Below, piece by piece: positions 1-8,156 of a stretch of DNA of 36,268 nt. The first letter of the stretch is position 1. The number at the start of each line of letters is the position of its first letter. The notes under the pieces are model-generated. The model was not told the origin of the DNA, did no database searches, and saw nothing but the letters and a program-made list of their open reading frames with translations. The stretch comes from Saprospiraceae bacterium (GTDB lineage Bacteria > Bacteroidota > Bacteroidia > Chitinophagales > Saprospiraceae). Both the position numbers and the translations under genes were made by a program. The stretch is taken from the NCBI GenBank assembly GCA_016717105.1, contig JADKGF010000031.1:1-36268 (forward strand). The letters run 5' to 3'.

Positions 1-779
1 GGGCTTTGGAACTTTTTAAAAAATCAGTATCTCCTGAAGAATTTGAGAAAGCACTAAACACTGCAGATAACCATGTCAATAATTTGGATCTTAACGAGGA
101 TGGAGAGACAGATTATATTACAGTTTTGGGTAGAAGAGATAAAGATGTACATATTTTTGTGTTACAAATTCCTGTATCTGAAAGTGAAAAACAAGATATT
201 GCTGTTATAGAAATCGAAAAAACAGGAGATGAAAATGCTATATTGCAGATAGTAGGTGATGAAGATATATACGGTGAGGAAATAATTATTGAGCCTTCAG
301 ACGGTAACGATGAGCCTACTGAGGAAGTTAAAAGAGGTCCCGCAAGTTTAAATTACGCAACTTTGGTTGTTAATGTTTGGGCGTGGCCAAGTGTGAGGTT
401 CGTTTATGCACCTGGATATACGCCTTGGGTTTCACCTTGGAGATGGCGCAATTATCCGATTTGGTGGAAGCCTTGGAGACCACTTGGATGGGCTGTTTGG
501 CATCCTTTCAGAGTCAGACATTATCACCCTACAATACGGGTAACACATACACATAGAGTAGTTCATGCACATAGAATCTACAAGCCTGTGAGAGTATCAT
601 CTACTACTGTACGTGTTAAACATGAAGGAGCTAGGGCTAATTACAAAGTAAATAAATCCAAAACTAAAGTTACTGGCCCAAGAGGAAATAGCGTTACCAA
701 GAAGTCAACTACAGTAAGAGGCCCAAAAGGAAATGTACGAGGTCAAAAGACTACAGTAAAGAGAAGCAGGAAGAACTGA
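1..779 (+). CDS. Trp- and His-rich Bacteroidota protein with EF-hand-like loop, 5' end outside window
   Basis: The frame is open to the left edge, and the first possible start (TTG at 6) has no leader, so the true N-terminus, probably with a signal peptide, lies outside the window. Numbering from that TTG, residues 28-36 read DLNEDGETD, the spacing of an EF-hand or dockerin calcium loop. An acidic stretch near 75-108 is followed by a segment (about 125-170) with many Trp and Pro residues, then a His-rich part and a strongly basic Ser/Thr/Lys tail with short near-repeats (TVRGPKGN-like). I recognise the general type as a common uncharacterised Bacteroidota envelope protein but can assign no function. 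A hairpin terminator follows the stop. Confidence 0.75.
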   Translation, partial: ALELFKKSVSPEEFEKALNTADNHVNNLDLNEDGETDYITVLGRRDKDVHIFVLQIPVSESEKQDIAVIEIEKTGDENAILQIVGDEDIYGEEIIIEPSDGNDEPTEEVKRGPASLNYATLVVNVWAWPSVRFVYAPGYTPWVSPWRWRNYPIWWKPWRPLGWAVWHPFRVRHYHPTIRVTHTHRVVHAHRIYKPVRVSSTTVRVKHEGARANYKVNKSKTKVTGPRGNSVTKKSTTVRGPKGNVRGQKTTVKRSRKN

Positions 780-807
780 TTCCAATAAAACACTTTATTC
801 TTCATAG

Positions 808-839
808 AAAGTGTATCTTTGAAAAAGGATACACTTTTT
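808..839 (+). terminator. Bidirectional rho-independent terminator
   Basis: A perfect 10-bp stem (AAAGTGTATC at 808-817 with GATACACTTT at 828-837), a 10-nt loop and a T run. It ends the upstream plus-strand gene. It also overlaps the stop codon of the convergent amidase gene at 838-840, so it can serve both strands. Confidence 0.85.
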
Positions 840-2151
840 ACATTTTATACAGCCTATATGTCAATGTTTGTCCCGTTAACTGTACGAAGTAGAGTCCTGA
901 TGGAATGGCTGAGATATCATAACAATTTTCATCTTTTCGCTTCAGAAAGCTGCTAAATTCAATACCATATGTATTAGTAAAATGTGATATTTCAAAAACA
1001 TTGCTACAGATATAATCTGATGCAGGTACAGGATATATTAGAGATTTTTCATCCGTAATGTTTAAAGTTTTCACTGGGGCCAAACAGACTGTTGAAATTT
1101 GACGTTTTGTCTCCAATCGCATCGAATCCAGCTTAGTATAGAGGTTTATACCAGGACAAGAAGTGTAATTTGGGCTACATCCATCTTTATGTCCCGATAT
1201 ATGGTGCATGTGCCCAGGATATGAAACGATATCGCTGTCACCATCCGCAGTTATAGACTCCTTACAAGCTTTGTACGCAAGTAGTTCTTTTAGTTTCGCT
1301 AGCATAGATGATGTTGGTGATACAATTTCAAAATTGCCTAACAAACATACACCTAAAGTATTATTATTATATCCGCACATATGTGCACCACGTACATTAT
1401 CGCCTCCACCACGACCTTCATATAGAACACCATTTGGATCAATCAGCCAATTGTAGCCTATGTCTTGCCAACCATTAGTATGTACATGAGCATCAAAGAT
1501 AGATGCTACAACTCCTTTCCAATTATTGCTTGTATTGGTACCTGCACTATGATGTACGATCAAGTGAGTTACCGTTGTGTATGCAGCTGGTGGTGTGAAG
1601 ATGTCAGCATTTAGATTGAAGGTACTTCCCCAATTAGATCTGCCGATATAATCTGGTAATGGACATAAACAATCAGCTCTTTCAGAAGTACTTTCGGGTC
1701 TTGAAGGCTTTTCATTTGGTGTTATATTATCTTCTGGCACAAATACCCTTAGAAATCCTTTGGCATCTATTTTATATTCACTTTTGTCGGATGAAGTTGC
1801 TTTGAGATGCCAATAATCAGCTTTTGTAGCTGGTAAATATATGATATCACTCACAAAAATAGTTTGATCATCTCCATCCCACTCATGTGATTTTACGAAT
1901 GTGTATGTTATATCATTAACATCAAGTGTGAAAGTACAATTTTGGACTTGTTTGTCATTTCCTTCGATTCTCAAAGATACAGCAATAAAATCCGAACCGA
2001 TAAATTCAGATGCTTTAATACCAATATCATGCTTGGACTTGAGCTGATAATTATTCAATTCCAGTGGAATAGTCCAAGATTTATGCTGGGCAAAACAAAG
2101 CTGTGATACCGTTAATACCAAAATTACTGCGAGCCATTTAATAGAATACAT
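838..2151 (-). CDS. Secreted N-acetylmuramoyl-L-alanine amidase (PGRP/amidase_2) with T9SS sorting domain
   Basis: This is a 437-residue enzyme predicted to cut the amide bond between muramic acid and the stem peptide of peptidoglycan, or to act on foreign cell walls. A signal peptide (about 1-21, ending SQLCFA) is followed by a beta-rich N-terminal region to about 150. The amidase/PGRP domain spans about 165-345 and has the family landmarks: IVHHSAG (H200/H201), GYNWLIDPNG, YEGRG, NNNTLGVCLLGNF, and GHKDGCSPNYTSCPG with H321 and C332. The expected zinc ligands are thus present. The last ~70 residues (IYPVPASDY ... GLYFVQL ... YRLYKM) match a type A type IX secretion sorting domain, so the protein is probably exported by the T9SS and anchored or released at the surface. 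Confidence 0.93.
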   Translation of the reverse strand: MYSIKWLAVILVLTVSQLCFAQHKSWTIPLELNNYQLKSKHDIGIKASEFIGSDFIAVSLRIEGNDKQVQNCTFTLDVNDITYTFVKSHEWDGDDQTIFVSDIIYLPATKADYWHLKATSSDKSEYKIDAKGFLRVFVPEDNITPNEKPSRPESTSERADCLCPLPDYIGRSNWGSTFNLNADIFTPPAAYTTVTHLIVHHSAGTNTSNNWKGVVASIFDAHVHTNGWQDIGYNWLIDPNGVLYEGRGGGDNVRGAHMCGYNNNTLGVCLLGNFEIVSPTSSMLAKLKELLAYKACKESITADGDSDIVSYPGHMHHISGHKDGCSPNYTSCPGINLYTKLDSMRLETKRQISTVCLAPVKTLNITDEKSLIYPVPASDYICSNVFEISHFTNTYGIEFSSFLKRKDENCYDISAIPSGLYFVQLTGQTLTYRLYKM

Positions 2152-2174
2152 AATTTTATTATAAATTAATATAA

Positions 2175-2201
2175 CAAAATTAAGGTAAATAATGACAACA
2201 A
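2175..2201 (-). promoter_or_regulatory. Putative Bacteroidota-type promoter of the amidase gene
   Basis: On the minus strand, TAATTTTG (2182-2175) fits the -7 consensus TAnnTTTG. A TTG at 2201-2199 lies 16 nt upstream as a -33 element. The start codon at 2151 would be about 15-20 nt from the transcript start. Confidence 0.45.
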
Positions 2202-2213
2202 GTTGTATTATTA

Positions 2214-3518
2214 TTAATTATTAGCTGGTCTGAACCACTTTTTCTTAGGTTTTGTAGATCTCGCACTACTTGAACTTGATTGATGGCTCTCAGTTTTTGG
2301 CCCTGAATGACTACTAAATGTCTTAGCAGGTCTCTGATGATTGCTCCTATGCATATTGTGTAAAGGTACAGCCACTTCAGCCACCTTTCCGGCTGGAAAA
2401 GGATGAGATTCTTCGACTTTGATTTCTATTTTGATCAATTTTTGAATATCTCTTAGATAAGGTCTCTCTTCGATATCGCAAAACGAAACGGCTTGACCTG
2501 AAGCACCAGCTCTACCAGTTCTACCTATTCTGTGTACGTAGGTTTCAGGGATATTTGGTATTTCAAAATTGATAACAAATGCCAATTCGTCGATATCAAT
2601 ACCACGTGCAGCGATATCAGTAGCCACAAGTACACGAGTCGTTCTATCTTTAAAATTAGATAAAGCGCGTTGTCTAGCATTTTGCGATTTGTTGCCATGG
2701 ATTGCTTCAGCACTTATCTCAGATCTAGTCAAATATTTTACTACTTTATCAGCACCATGTTTTGTTCTCGTAAATACTAAAGCTGATTTGATAGTCTTGT
2801 CTTTCAATACAAATTTCAAAAGTTCATATTTATTGACCTGATCTACAAAATATATTTTCTGTTGAATAGTCTCAGCTGTAGATGATACAGGCGTAACCTC
2901 TACTTTCTGAGGTGATGTCAAGATGCTAGATGCAAGACTCATGATGGTATCAGGCATTGTCGCAGAAAAGAAAAGTGAATGTCTTTTCTCAGGTATAATT
3001 TTGATGATTTTTTTTACATCGTGTACAAAACCCATATCAAGCATTCTATCAGCTTCATCAAGTACAAAATGGGAAATGTCACCCAATTTGATAAATCCTT
3101 GATTTACAAGGTCTAATAGTCTCCCAGGTGTAGCGACGAGAATGTCCACACCAGCTTTCAGCGCATTCACTTGGCTGTGTTGATTTACACCACCAAATAT
3201 AACAGTGTGCTTTAATTTTGTGTTTTTGCCATATACTGCAAAACTTTCATCAATCTGAATCGCCAATTCTCTAGTTGGTGTGATGATCAATGCTTTTATT
3301 TTCCGTGGTCCTTGGGCATTTTTCAATACTAAATGTTGGATTATTGGTAGTGCAAAGGCTGCTGTTTTGCCAGTTCCGGTCTGCGCACATGCTAATAAGT
3401 CTTGGCCTTTTAGTAACAGCGGTATGGATTGTGCTTGAATGGGAGTCGGATTTTCATATCCTTCTGATTTCAAAGCATCAAGAATGGGGTCAATGAGACC
3501 TAATTGTTCAAATGTCAT
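2214..3518 (-). CDS. rhlE: DEAD-box ATP-dependent RNA helicase, RhlE type
   Basis: This 434-residue helicase has the complete DEAD-box motif set: Q motif (PTPIQ, Q28), AQTGTGKT (45-52), PTRELA (81-86), TPGR (130-133), DEAD (154-157), SAT (185-187), VLVATDIAARGIDI (about 297-310) and HRIGRTGR (329-336). The stretches LVFTRTKHGAD and AIHGNKSQ.AR are typical of RhlE rather than DeaD or SrmB. The C-terminal tail (about 380-434) is Ser/His-rich and ends in a basic KPKKKWFR segment, probably for RNA contact. Expected roles are ribosome maturation or RNA turnover, often cold-induced. The gene has a leader of about 145 nt (see the hairpin and promoter entries). No clear terminator was found after its stop. 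Confidence 0.93.
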   Translation of the reverse strand: MTFEQLGLIDPILDALKSEGYENPTPIQAQSIPLLLKGQDLLACAQTGTGKTAAFALPIIQHLVLKNAQGPRKIKALIITPTRELAIQIDESFAVYGKNTKLKHTVIFGGVNQHSQVNALKAGVDILVATPGRLLDLVNQGFIKLGDISHFVLDEADRMLDMGFVHDVKKIIKIIPEKRHSLFFSATMPDTIMSLASSILTSPQKVEVTPVSSTAETIQQKIYFVDQVNKYELLKFVLKDKTIKSALVFTRTKHGADKVVKYLTRSEISAEAIHGNKSQNARQRALSNFKDRTTRVLVATDIAARGIDIDELAFVINFEIPNIPETYVHRIGRTGRAGASGQAVSFCDIEERPYLRDIQKLIKIEIKVEESHPFPAGKVAEVAVPLHNMHRSNHQRPAKTFSSHSGPKTESHQSSSSSARSTKPKKKWFRPANN

Positions 3519-3536
3519 ATATTATTGTTATTGCTT

Positions 3537-3602
3537 TGCACTGCGCTTAAGTATTCCTGGTAATTTTACAAAATTGCAATTGAAATCAATCTGTACAGTG
3601 CA
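3537..3602 (-). promoter_or_regulatory. Possible structured 5' leader element of rhlE
   Basis: In the untranslated leader, TGCACTG and CAGTGCA (3602-3596 and 3543-3537, minus strand) are perfect complements, closing a 52-nt internal region that includes the self-complementary AATTGCAATT. The foot of the stem lies about 18 nt before the start codon, where it could affect translation initiation. This is inference from complementarity only. Confidence 0.35.
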
Positions 3603-3670
3603 TATAGGATTTTAACCCCTTTTTCCTTTAAAAAATTAAGAAAATTTAAGAGGAGTTTGATTTCTGCGTG

Positions 3671-3678
3671 CAAAGGTA
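3671..3678 (-). promoter_or_regulatory. Putative -7 element for rhlE
   Basis: Minus-strand TACCTTTG (followed by C) matches TAnnTTTG. No convincing -33 TTTG is seen at the usual distance. It would give a leader of about 145 nt. Confidence 0.4.
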
Positions 3679-3807
3679 AACGAAAGTTTGTTGGATAGTT
3701 AATAATAGGTAGTTTATTTTCCGAAGTTATGATTTAGTTAACTTTTGAAAGAATTATTTATAAATAGTAGGCAGATGAATATTAACTTTACCCTTAGAAT
3801 CAATACC

Positions 3808-4815
3808 ATGTTCAAACGACGGTTTTTTTGTATAGATGCACATACTTGCGGCAATCCAGTTAGGTTGGTTGCAAGCGGAGTTCCTTTGCTTGATGGTAAT
3901 AATATGGCTGAAAAGCGTGCACATTTCGTGAGAGAATTTGATTGGATTAGAAAAAGTCTCATGTTCGAGCCGAGAGGCCATGATATGATGAGTGGCAGCA
4001 TGTTATTTCCTCCACATGATCCGTCAAACGACGTAGCTGTTTTGTTTATAGAGACCAGTGGATGTCTGCCTATGTGTGGCCACGGTACTATCGGTACCAT
4101 TACGATTGCTATTGAAGAAGGATTGGTTATACCTAAGATTTCCGGCAAGGTCAGGATGGAAACACCAGCAGGACTAGTAGAAATCAGGTATCAGCAAAAC
4201 GAAAATGGAAAAGTATCATCTGTAAAACTTACAAATGTTGCTTCATTCCTTTATAAAGAATCGTTACTTGTCCAATGTCCTGACTTAGGGGATTTGATTT
4301 TGGATGTAGCTTATGGTGGCAATTTTTATGCAATTATAGACCCACAACAAAATTTTGCTGGTTGTGAAAATTATACAACTTACCAACTTATCTCATGGAG
4401 TAGACATATCAGAAAACAACTTAATGAAAATTACGCATTCACGCACCCAGAACATTCACATATAAATGGATGCTCACATGTATTGTGGGCTGGCAAGTGC
4501 ATCGATCCTGATTCCACTGCTCGCAATGCAGTCTTTTATGGTGAAAAGGCAATAGACAGATCACCTTGCGGCACCGGCACTTCGGCCAGAATGGCCCAAT
4601 GGCACGCTCAAGGTAAGCTAAAAACTGGCGATCGATTTATACACGAAAGTTATATCGGTAGTACATTTGTCGGTACTATCGAAGGTGTCACAAAGGTAGG
4701 ACCGTTTGATGCAATCATACCAGGTATCGAAGGATGGGCAAAAATCTATGGATATAATACGATTTTAGTAGATCCTGATGACGATCCTTATGCTAGCGGA
4801 TTTCAAGTGATATAA
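3808..4815 (+). CDS. 4-hydroxyproline 2-epimerase / proline racemase family
   Basis: This 335-residue cofactor-independent enzyme of the proline racemase fold is predicted to interconvert trans-4-hydroxy-L-proline and cis-4-hydroxy-D-proline for catabolism. Both catalytic cysteines are present: C90 in MCGHGTIGT and C254 in SPCGTGTSA. This argues for a racemase/epimerase and against trans-3-hydroxyproline dehydratase, which lacks the second Cys. The N-terminal FFCIDAHTCGNPVRLV is the usual family opening. I therefore start at ATG 3808, not at the in-frame ATG 3775 or TTG 3745; a possible -7 element (TAACTTTA, 3783-3790) just upstream agrees. Proline racemase proper (EC 5.1.1.4) is the alternative. 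No other hydroxyproline genes are adjacent. Confidence 0.88.
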   Translation: MFKRRFFCIDAHTCGNPVRLVASGVPLLDGNNMAEKRAHFVREFDWIRKSLMFEPRGHDMMSGSMLFPPHDPSNDVAVLFIETSGCLPMCGHGTIGTITIAIEEGLVIPKISGKVRMETPAGLVEIRYQQNENGKVSSVKLTNVASFLYKESLLVQCPDLGDLILDVAYGGNFYAIIDPQQNFAGCENYTTYQLISWSRHIRKQLNENYAFTHPEHSHINGCSHVLWAGKCIDPDSTARNAVFYGEKAIDRSPCGTGTSARMAQWHAQGKLKTGDRFIHESYIGSTFVGTIEGVTKVGPFDAIIPGIEGWAKIYGYNTILVDPDDDPYASGFQVI

Positions 4816-4836
4816 TGCTTGATGCCTAACAAGGCT

Positions 4837-5403
4837 TTAAACCGACTTCCTCACAAATTTTGTCAAGATAACGATATGCTGATCGTTGACTTTTCCTTCT
4901 ATTTGTTCAGGATTGTCATGCACTAAGGAAATTTTTCGTACCGCAGTACCTCTTTTTGCCGTGAAATTTGCACCTTTTACATCTAGATCTTTGATCAAAA
5001 TTACGGTATCGCCAGCTTGCAATATCTGACCATTACTATCTTTATGAACAGTAGCATCTGACAAAGCATCAGCCCATTCTTGTGTCTCTTCATCAAGATA
5101 CATCATACCCAATAAATCCTGAGCCCATGGTTGGTCACTGAGATTATTCAGCATTCTGTATGATAAAACCTGAACAGCAGGAATAGTGCTCCACATGCTT
5201 TCATTGAGGCATCTCCAGTGAGATACATCTGCATTTTCGGGCATTTGCACCTGATCAAGACAGGTATCACACAGCGCTACTAAGTCTTCAGTGTTTAGGC
5301 CGGTTTTAGGTAGAACAACATAAGGTGTCAAGGATGACTTTGCGCCGCATATCTCGCATGAAGATCCGCATCTTAATGTCAGTTCGGTAGATAATAAACT
5401 CAT
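4837..5403 (-). CDS. yjdM: PhnA/YjdM family zinc-ribbon protein
   Basis: This is a 188-residue protein. The N-terminal zinc ribbon (C16, C19, C45, C48: CEIC and CDTC) is followed by a linker, and the C-terminal PhnA domain (about 120-188) has the typical DSNGQILQAGDTVILIKDL and VLTKFVRK-like ends. Despite the historical name 'alkylphosphonate uptake protein' the family is cytosolic and its real function is unsettled; E. coli YjdM is the reference. It is the last gene of a three-gene minus-strand run (EamA, SET, PhnA) with short gaps, so co-transcription is likely. It is longer than the ~110-residue E. coli form because of extra sequence between ribbon and PhnA domain. Confidence 0.88.
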   Translation of the reverse strand: MSLLSTELTLRCGSSCEICGAKSSLTPYVVLPKTGLNTEDLVALCDTCLDQVQMPENADVSHWRCLNESMWSTIPAVQVLSYRMLNNLSDQPWAQDLLGMMYLDEETQEWADALSDATVHKDSNGQILQAGDTVILIKDLDVKGANFTAKRGTAVRKISLVHDNPEQIEGKVNDQHIVILTKFVRKSV

Positions 5404-5457
5404 TTTATTTTCAGATTATTTCCACAAAGGTAGGATTATATTTTATAAATCGTAGGT

Positions 5458-5835
5458 TCAGAACCAAAGTGCGCTTTCATCACCAGGTTCACCGTTGTAG
5501 TTTATGGTGATTTCTTCTCCAGCAGCGATATTCTTCACAGCTACAAAATCAATAGTTTTGTGTTCGAAATCTAAAATAAAATTGGCATTAGCGTTTATTT
5601 CATGATTGTACAAACTTCCATTACCAAGTGCAATCGCACATGCATTCATCTCTTCTCCCCATAAAAAATAATAGTCATGCAAGACAGTTTTATGGATAAT
5701 GGGTACTTGAGATATTGGAATTTCGATAACAGGGCATACCTCTATTATATCACCTTCATTAATGGGAACTGATGTGAATACACCTCGACCTTCTTTGCTG
5801 CTTTGCGCAATATATAAACCTGGAATCTGATGCAT
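5458..5835 (-). CDS. Small SET-domain protein (putative lysine methyltransferase)
   Basis: This 125-residue protein consists almost entirely of a SET domain. SET landmarks are KEGRGVF (14-20), NH (N77-H78) followed by NANANF (81-86), and AGEEITINY (105-113), with the conserved Tyr of the cofactor/substrate pocket. These are the SAM-binding and catalytic motifs of protein-lysine methyltransferases. Bacterial targets are mostly unknown. It starts 1 nt after the EamA transporter stop, so the two are translationally coupled or at least co-transcribed. There is no signal peptide, so it is cytoplasmic. Confidence 0.85.
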   Translation of the reverse strand: MHQIPGLYIAQSSKEGRGVFTSVPINEGDIIEVCPVIEIPISQVPIIHKTVLHDYYFLWGEEMNACAIALGNGSLYNHEINANANFILDFEHKTIDFVAVKNIAAGEEITINYNGEPGDESALWF

Positions 5836-5836
5836 T

Positions 5837-6715
5837 TCAATTCTTTTTTGTAATATAAACTCCTATTAATATTGTTGCCATACCAGCATAATGGAGCCAT
5901 GTTATATGCTCACCATCAAAAATTCCCCACGCCAGTGCAATCAACGGCATCAAATAGGTAACGGTACTAGCAAAAACTGCAGTTGTGCGCTGAACAAGGT
6001 TATAAAATAAGATACTTGCCATCACAGTACCCATTAAAGACAATAAAGTGACAGCGCCTACCGAATACCAAGCAGCTGGATTTGTATTGACAACTTGAAC
6101 AAAATCTGTAAAGACAACATACACTAAAGCTGGTGGTCCTATCATAAAAAAGGACATACTACTTATAATTACAGGCTTTGCCTTGCTAAAAAATGCCTGT
6201 ACCATATTGACGCTAATGGCGTAACATACCGTAGCAATTATGATGTAAATTCCAAAAAGTGGATTGTCTCCTAATGATTTTTTACTACCTAAAAGTATTA
6301 ACGATGCAGCACCCAAAAAACCTAAAATTACACCAACAAGTTTTCTATTATTAAAACTTAACCTGAATATAAAAATTCCTATGATCAATGTCCAGATTGG
6401 AGTGAGGCTATTGAGCAATCCAGCTACAGAACTACTTACTTGTGTTTGGGCAAAAGAGAAAAGAAAGGCTGGAATACCACTTCCTGTCAAACCAACAGCA
6501 ATAAATTTGGGCCAATCCGACCAATTTATTTCGTTTCTGTAATAAAAAACAACTGGTGCAAATGCTATCGAAGATATGCCGAGTCTAAGGCATGCCAATT
6601 GTACTGGATCAAGAAATATCAACGCTTTTTTTATGAGAATAAATGAGCATCCCCAGACTAAGCTCAAAAATATCATAATCGCCCACGATGTGTTGTCAAT
6701 TGGATTCTTGTCCAT
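5837..6715 (-). CDS. EamA/DMT superfamily transporter
   Basis: This 292-residue integral membrane protein has about ten hydrophobic segments arranged as two EamA repeats. The opening W..MIFLSLVWGCSFILIKKAL and RLGISSIAF are typical of the first repeat, and the second ends LIGVYITKKN. Members export metabolites such as amino acids or purines; substrate cannot be predicted. It is the first gene of the EamA-SET-PhnA operon. Minus-strand TTACTTTG (6741-6734), a near match to the -7 box, lies about 20 nt before the start codon. The 3'-neighbour SET gene follows after 1 nt. Confidence 0.88.
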   Translation of the reverse strand: MDKNPIDNTSWAIMIFLSLVWGCSFILIKKALIFLDPVQLACLRLGISSIAFAPVVFYYRNEINWSDWPKFIAVGLTGSGIPAFLFSFAQTQVSSSVAGLLNSLTPIWTLIIGIFIFRLSFNNRKLVGVILGFLGAASLILLGSKKSLGDNPLFGIYIIIATVCYAISVNMVQAFFSKAKPVIISSMSFFMIGPPALVYVVFTDFVQVVNTNPAAWYSVGAVTLLSLMGTVMASILFYNLVQRTTAVFASTVTYLMPLIALAWGIFDGEHITWLHYAGMATILIGVYITKKN

Positions 6716-6841
6716 ACTTTATGAAATCGGGTGCAAAGTAACAAAGATGTTTTTTAATAATTTCATCTTATTCAAGATATCTTCTTTTTATCAACTGATT
6801 GCTTATTCAGGATTATTTTTTTAAGAATGGTAGAACTTTCT

Positions 6842-6849
6842 TATCTTTA
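6842..6849 (+). promoter_or_regulatory. Putative -7 element for gcvT
   Basis: TATCTTTA followed by CGCATC, about 30 nt before the ATG at 6880. The same TATCTTTACGCATC string is found, on the minus strand, upstream of the 2-aminomuconate deaminase gene. It shows that the upstream in-frame TTG at 6799 is not the start. Confidence 0.5.
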
Positions 6850-6879
6850 CGCATCCTTAACCAAAAAAGAAAAATCAAG

Positions 6880-7911
6880 ATGCAAAACACACCGATAACA
6901 CATATTCATATTGAATTAGGTGCAAAAATGGCAGATTTCGCCGGATATAACATGCCTATTCAATATACATCAATCACAGAAGAACATCATTGTGTAAGAA
7001 ATGGTGTGGGAATTTTTGATGTCTCACATATGGGTGAATTTATTGTAAAGGGAAAACAAGCACTAGATTTGGTTCAAAAAGTGACCAGTAATGATGCGTC
7101 AAAACTAGAAATAGGTGAGGCACAATATTCGTGCTTGCCAAATCTTTCTGGTGGCATTGTCGATGACTTATTGGTGTACAGATTGGCGGAAGATATGTGT
7201 AGTGAAGGCGAACAAGCATTTATGCTGGTAGTCAATGCTTCCAATATAGATAAAGATTGGAATTGGATTACTAGCAATAATACTTTTGAAGCAAAGATGT
7301 CAAATATTTCGGACAGGACAGGTTTATTGGCAATACAAGGGCCGAAAGCAGTTGCTACTTTGCAGAAGCTTACAGATATCGATTTATCAGCCATCAAATA
7401 TTATACTTTTACAAAGGGCAAAATCGCTGGTTTTGATAATGTAATCATCTCTGCAACTGGATATACAGGAAGCGGTGGATTTGAATTGTATTGTGCCAAT
7501 GAACAAACTGAAGCACTTTGGCATGCAATAATGAAAGCTGGAGAAGAATTTGAAATAAAACCATGTGGACTTGGAGCTAGAGATACACTGAGACTTGAAA
7601 TGGGATTTTGTCTTTATGGCAATGACATTGATGATCATACATCGCCACTAGAGGCAGGCTTAGGCTGGATTACAAAGCTCAAAAAACCAGCTATATTTAA
7701 TGGTCAGGATTGGATGAATGCCCAAAAAACTGCTGGTTTAAATAAAAAGCTTGTAGGTTTTACAATGGCAGAAAGACGTGTTCCAAGACATGGTTATCTT
7801 ATATTTGACGAAAATGAAAATGAAATCGGAGTCGTCACTTCAGGTACTCAATCCCCATCTTTGGATTTGCCTATCGGAATGGGTTATGTGCCAGTTTCAA
7901 AATCAGATTAA
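6880..7911 (+). CDS. gcvT: Glycine cleavage system T protein (aminomethyltransferase), interrupted near C-terminus
   Basis: GcvT moves the methylene group of the aminomethyl-lipoyl H protein to tetrahydrofolate, releasing ammonia (EC 2.1.2.10). Family signatures include FAGYNMPIQY, GIFDVSHMGE, YTGSGGFELY and the C-terminal GTQSPSLDLPIGMGYVP. The frame gives 343 residues, then a TAA at 7909-7911. The same frame goes on for 25 codons with a sequence typical of the GcvT C-terminus before a second stop (see next entry). I therefore read this as a full-length gene of about 369 codons with one nonsense codon, most simply AAA to TAA. The start at ATG 6880 fits the family and the promoter. No other gcv gene is adjacent, which is usual in this phylum. 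Confidence 0.92.
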   Translation: MQNTPITHIHIELGAKMADFAGYNMPIQYTSITEEHHCVRNGVGIFDVSHMGEFIVKGKQALDLVQKVTSNDASKLEIGEAQYSCLPNLSGGIVDDLLVYRLAEDMCSEGEQAFMLVVNASNIDKDWNWITSNNTFEAKMSNISDRTGLLAIQGPKAVATLQKLTDIDLSAIKYYTFTKGKIAGFDNVIISATGYTGSGGFELYCANEQTEALWHAIMKAGEEFEIKPCGLGARDTLRLEMGFCLYGNDIDDHTSPLEAGLGWITKLKKPAIFNGQDWMNAQKTAGLNKKLVGFTMAERRVPRHGYLIFDENENEIGVVTSGTQSPSLDLPIGMGYVPVSKSD

Positions 7912-7989
7912 AATGCGACCATTATGATTCAGGTGGGCAAAAAACTGATGGAGGCGAAAGTGTGTAAACTGCCATTTTTGAACATTTAA
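7912..7989 (+). other. Detached in-frame C-terminal coding segment of gcvT
   Basis: Directly after the TAA at 7909-7911 the same frame encodes NATIMIQVGKKLMEAKV and then CKLPFLNI before TAA at 7987. This matches the usual last beta-strand of GcvT (G..I.V.VRGK...A.V.KLPF). The reading frame is unshifted, so only one base distinguishes this from an intact gene. Confidence 0.8.
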
Positions 7990-8019
7990 AAATTATTTTA
8001 TTAAAAAAAGAAATAAAAA

Positions 8020-8050
8020 TTTGCAGAAACTCAGAAGAGTCATATCTTTG
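8020..8050 (+). promoter_or_regulatory. Strong Bacteroidota promoter upstream of tRNA-Val
   Basis: TTTG (8020-8023), 19 nt, TATCTTTG (8043-8050) is a full match to the -33/-7 consensus. Transcription would start near 8057, giving a leader of about 170 nt before the tRNA. The leader contains a 15-nt palindrome (8071-8085, ATCTTATAATAAGAT). Confidence 0.7.
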
Positions 8051-8156
8051 CGTCGCTTTTGAAGAAAGGCATCTTATAATAAGATCAATTTTCACTTGTA
8101 AATTTCTTTTTGTTCTTATAATTGAGAATATTGAATGAAATTTAGTCAGTGTAATA

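Noticed and set aside
2190..2207. Possible hairpin (acaac..gttgt) between amidase and rhlE
   Set aside because: The loop would be only two bases and the stem five pairs, too tight for a terminator; the TTG here serves better as a -33 box.
3738..4148. A 136-codon minus-strand frame in the hydroxyproline epimerase gene
   Set aside because: The plus strand carries conserved catalytic motifs here; the antisense frame is a shadow.
4824..4835. GCCT-AACA-AGGC stem between epimerase and PhnA genes
   Set aside because: A 4-bp stem without a T tract is not a convincing terminator.
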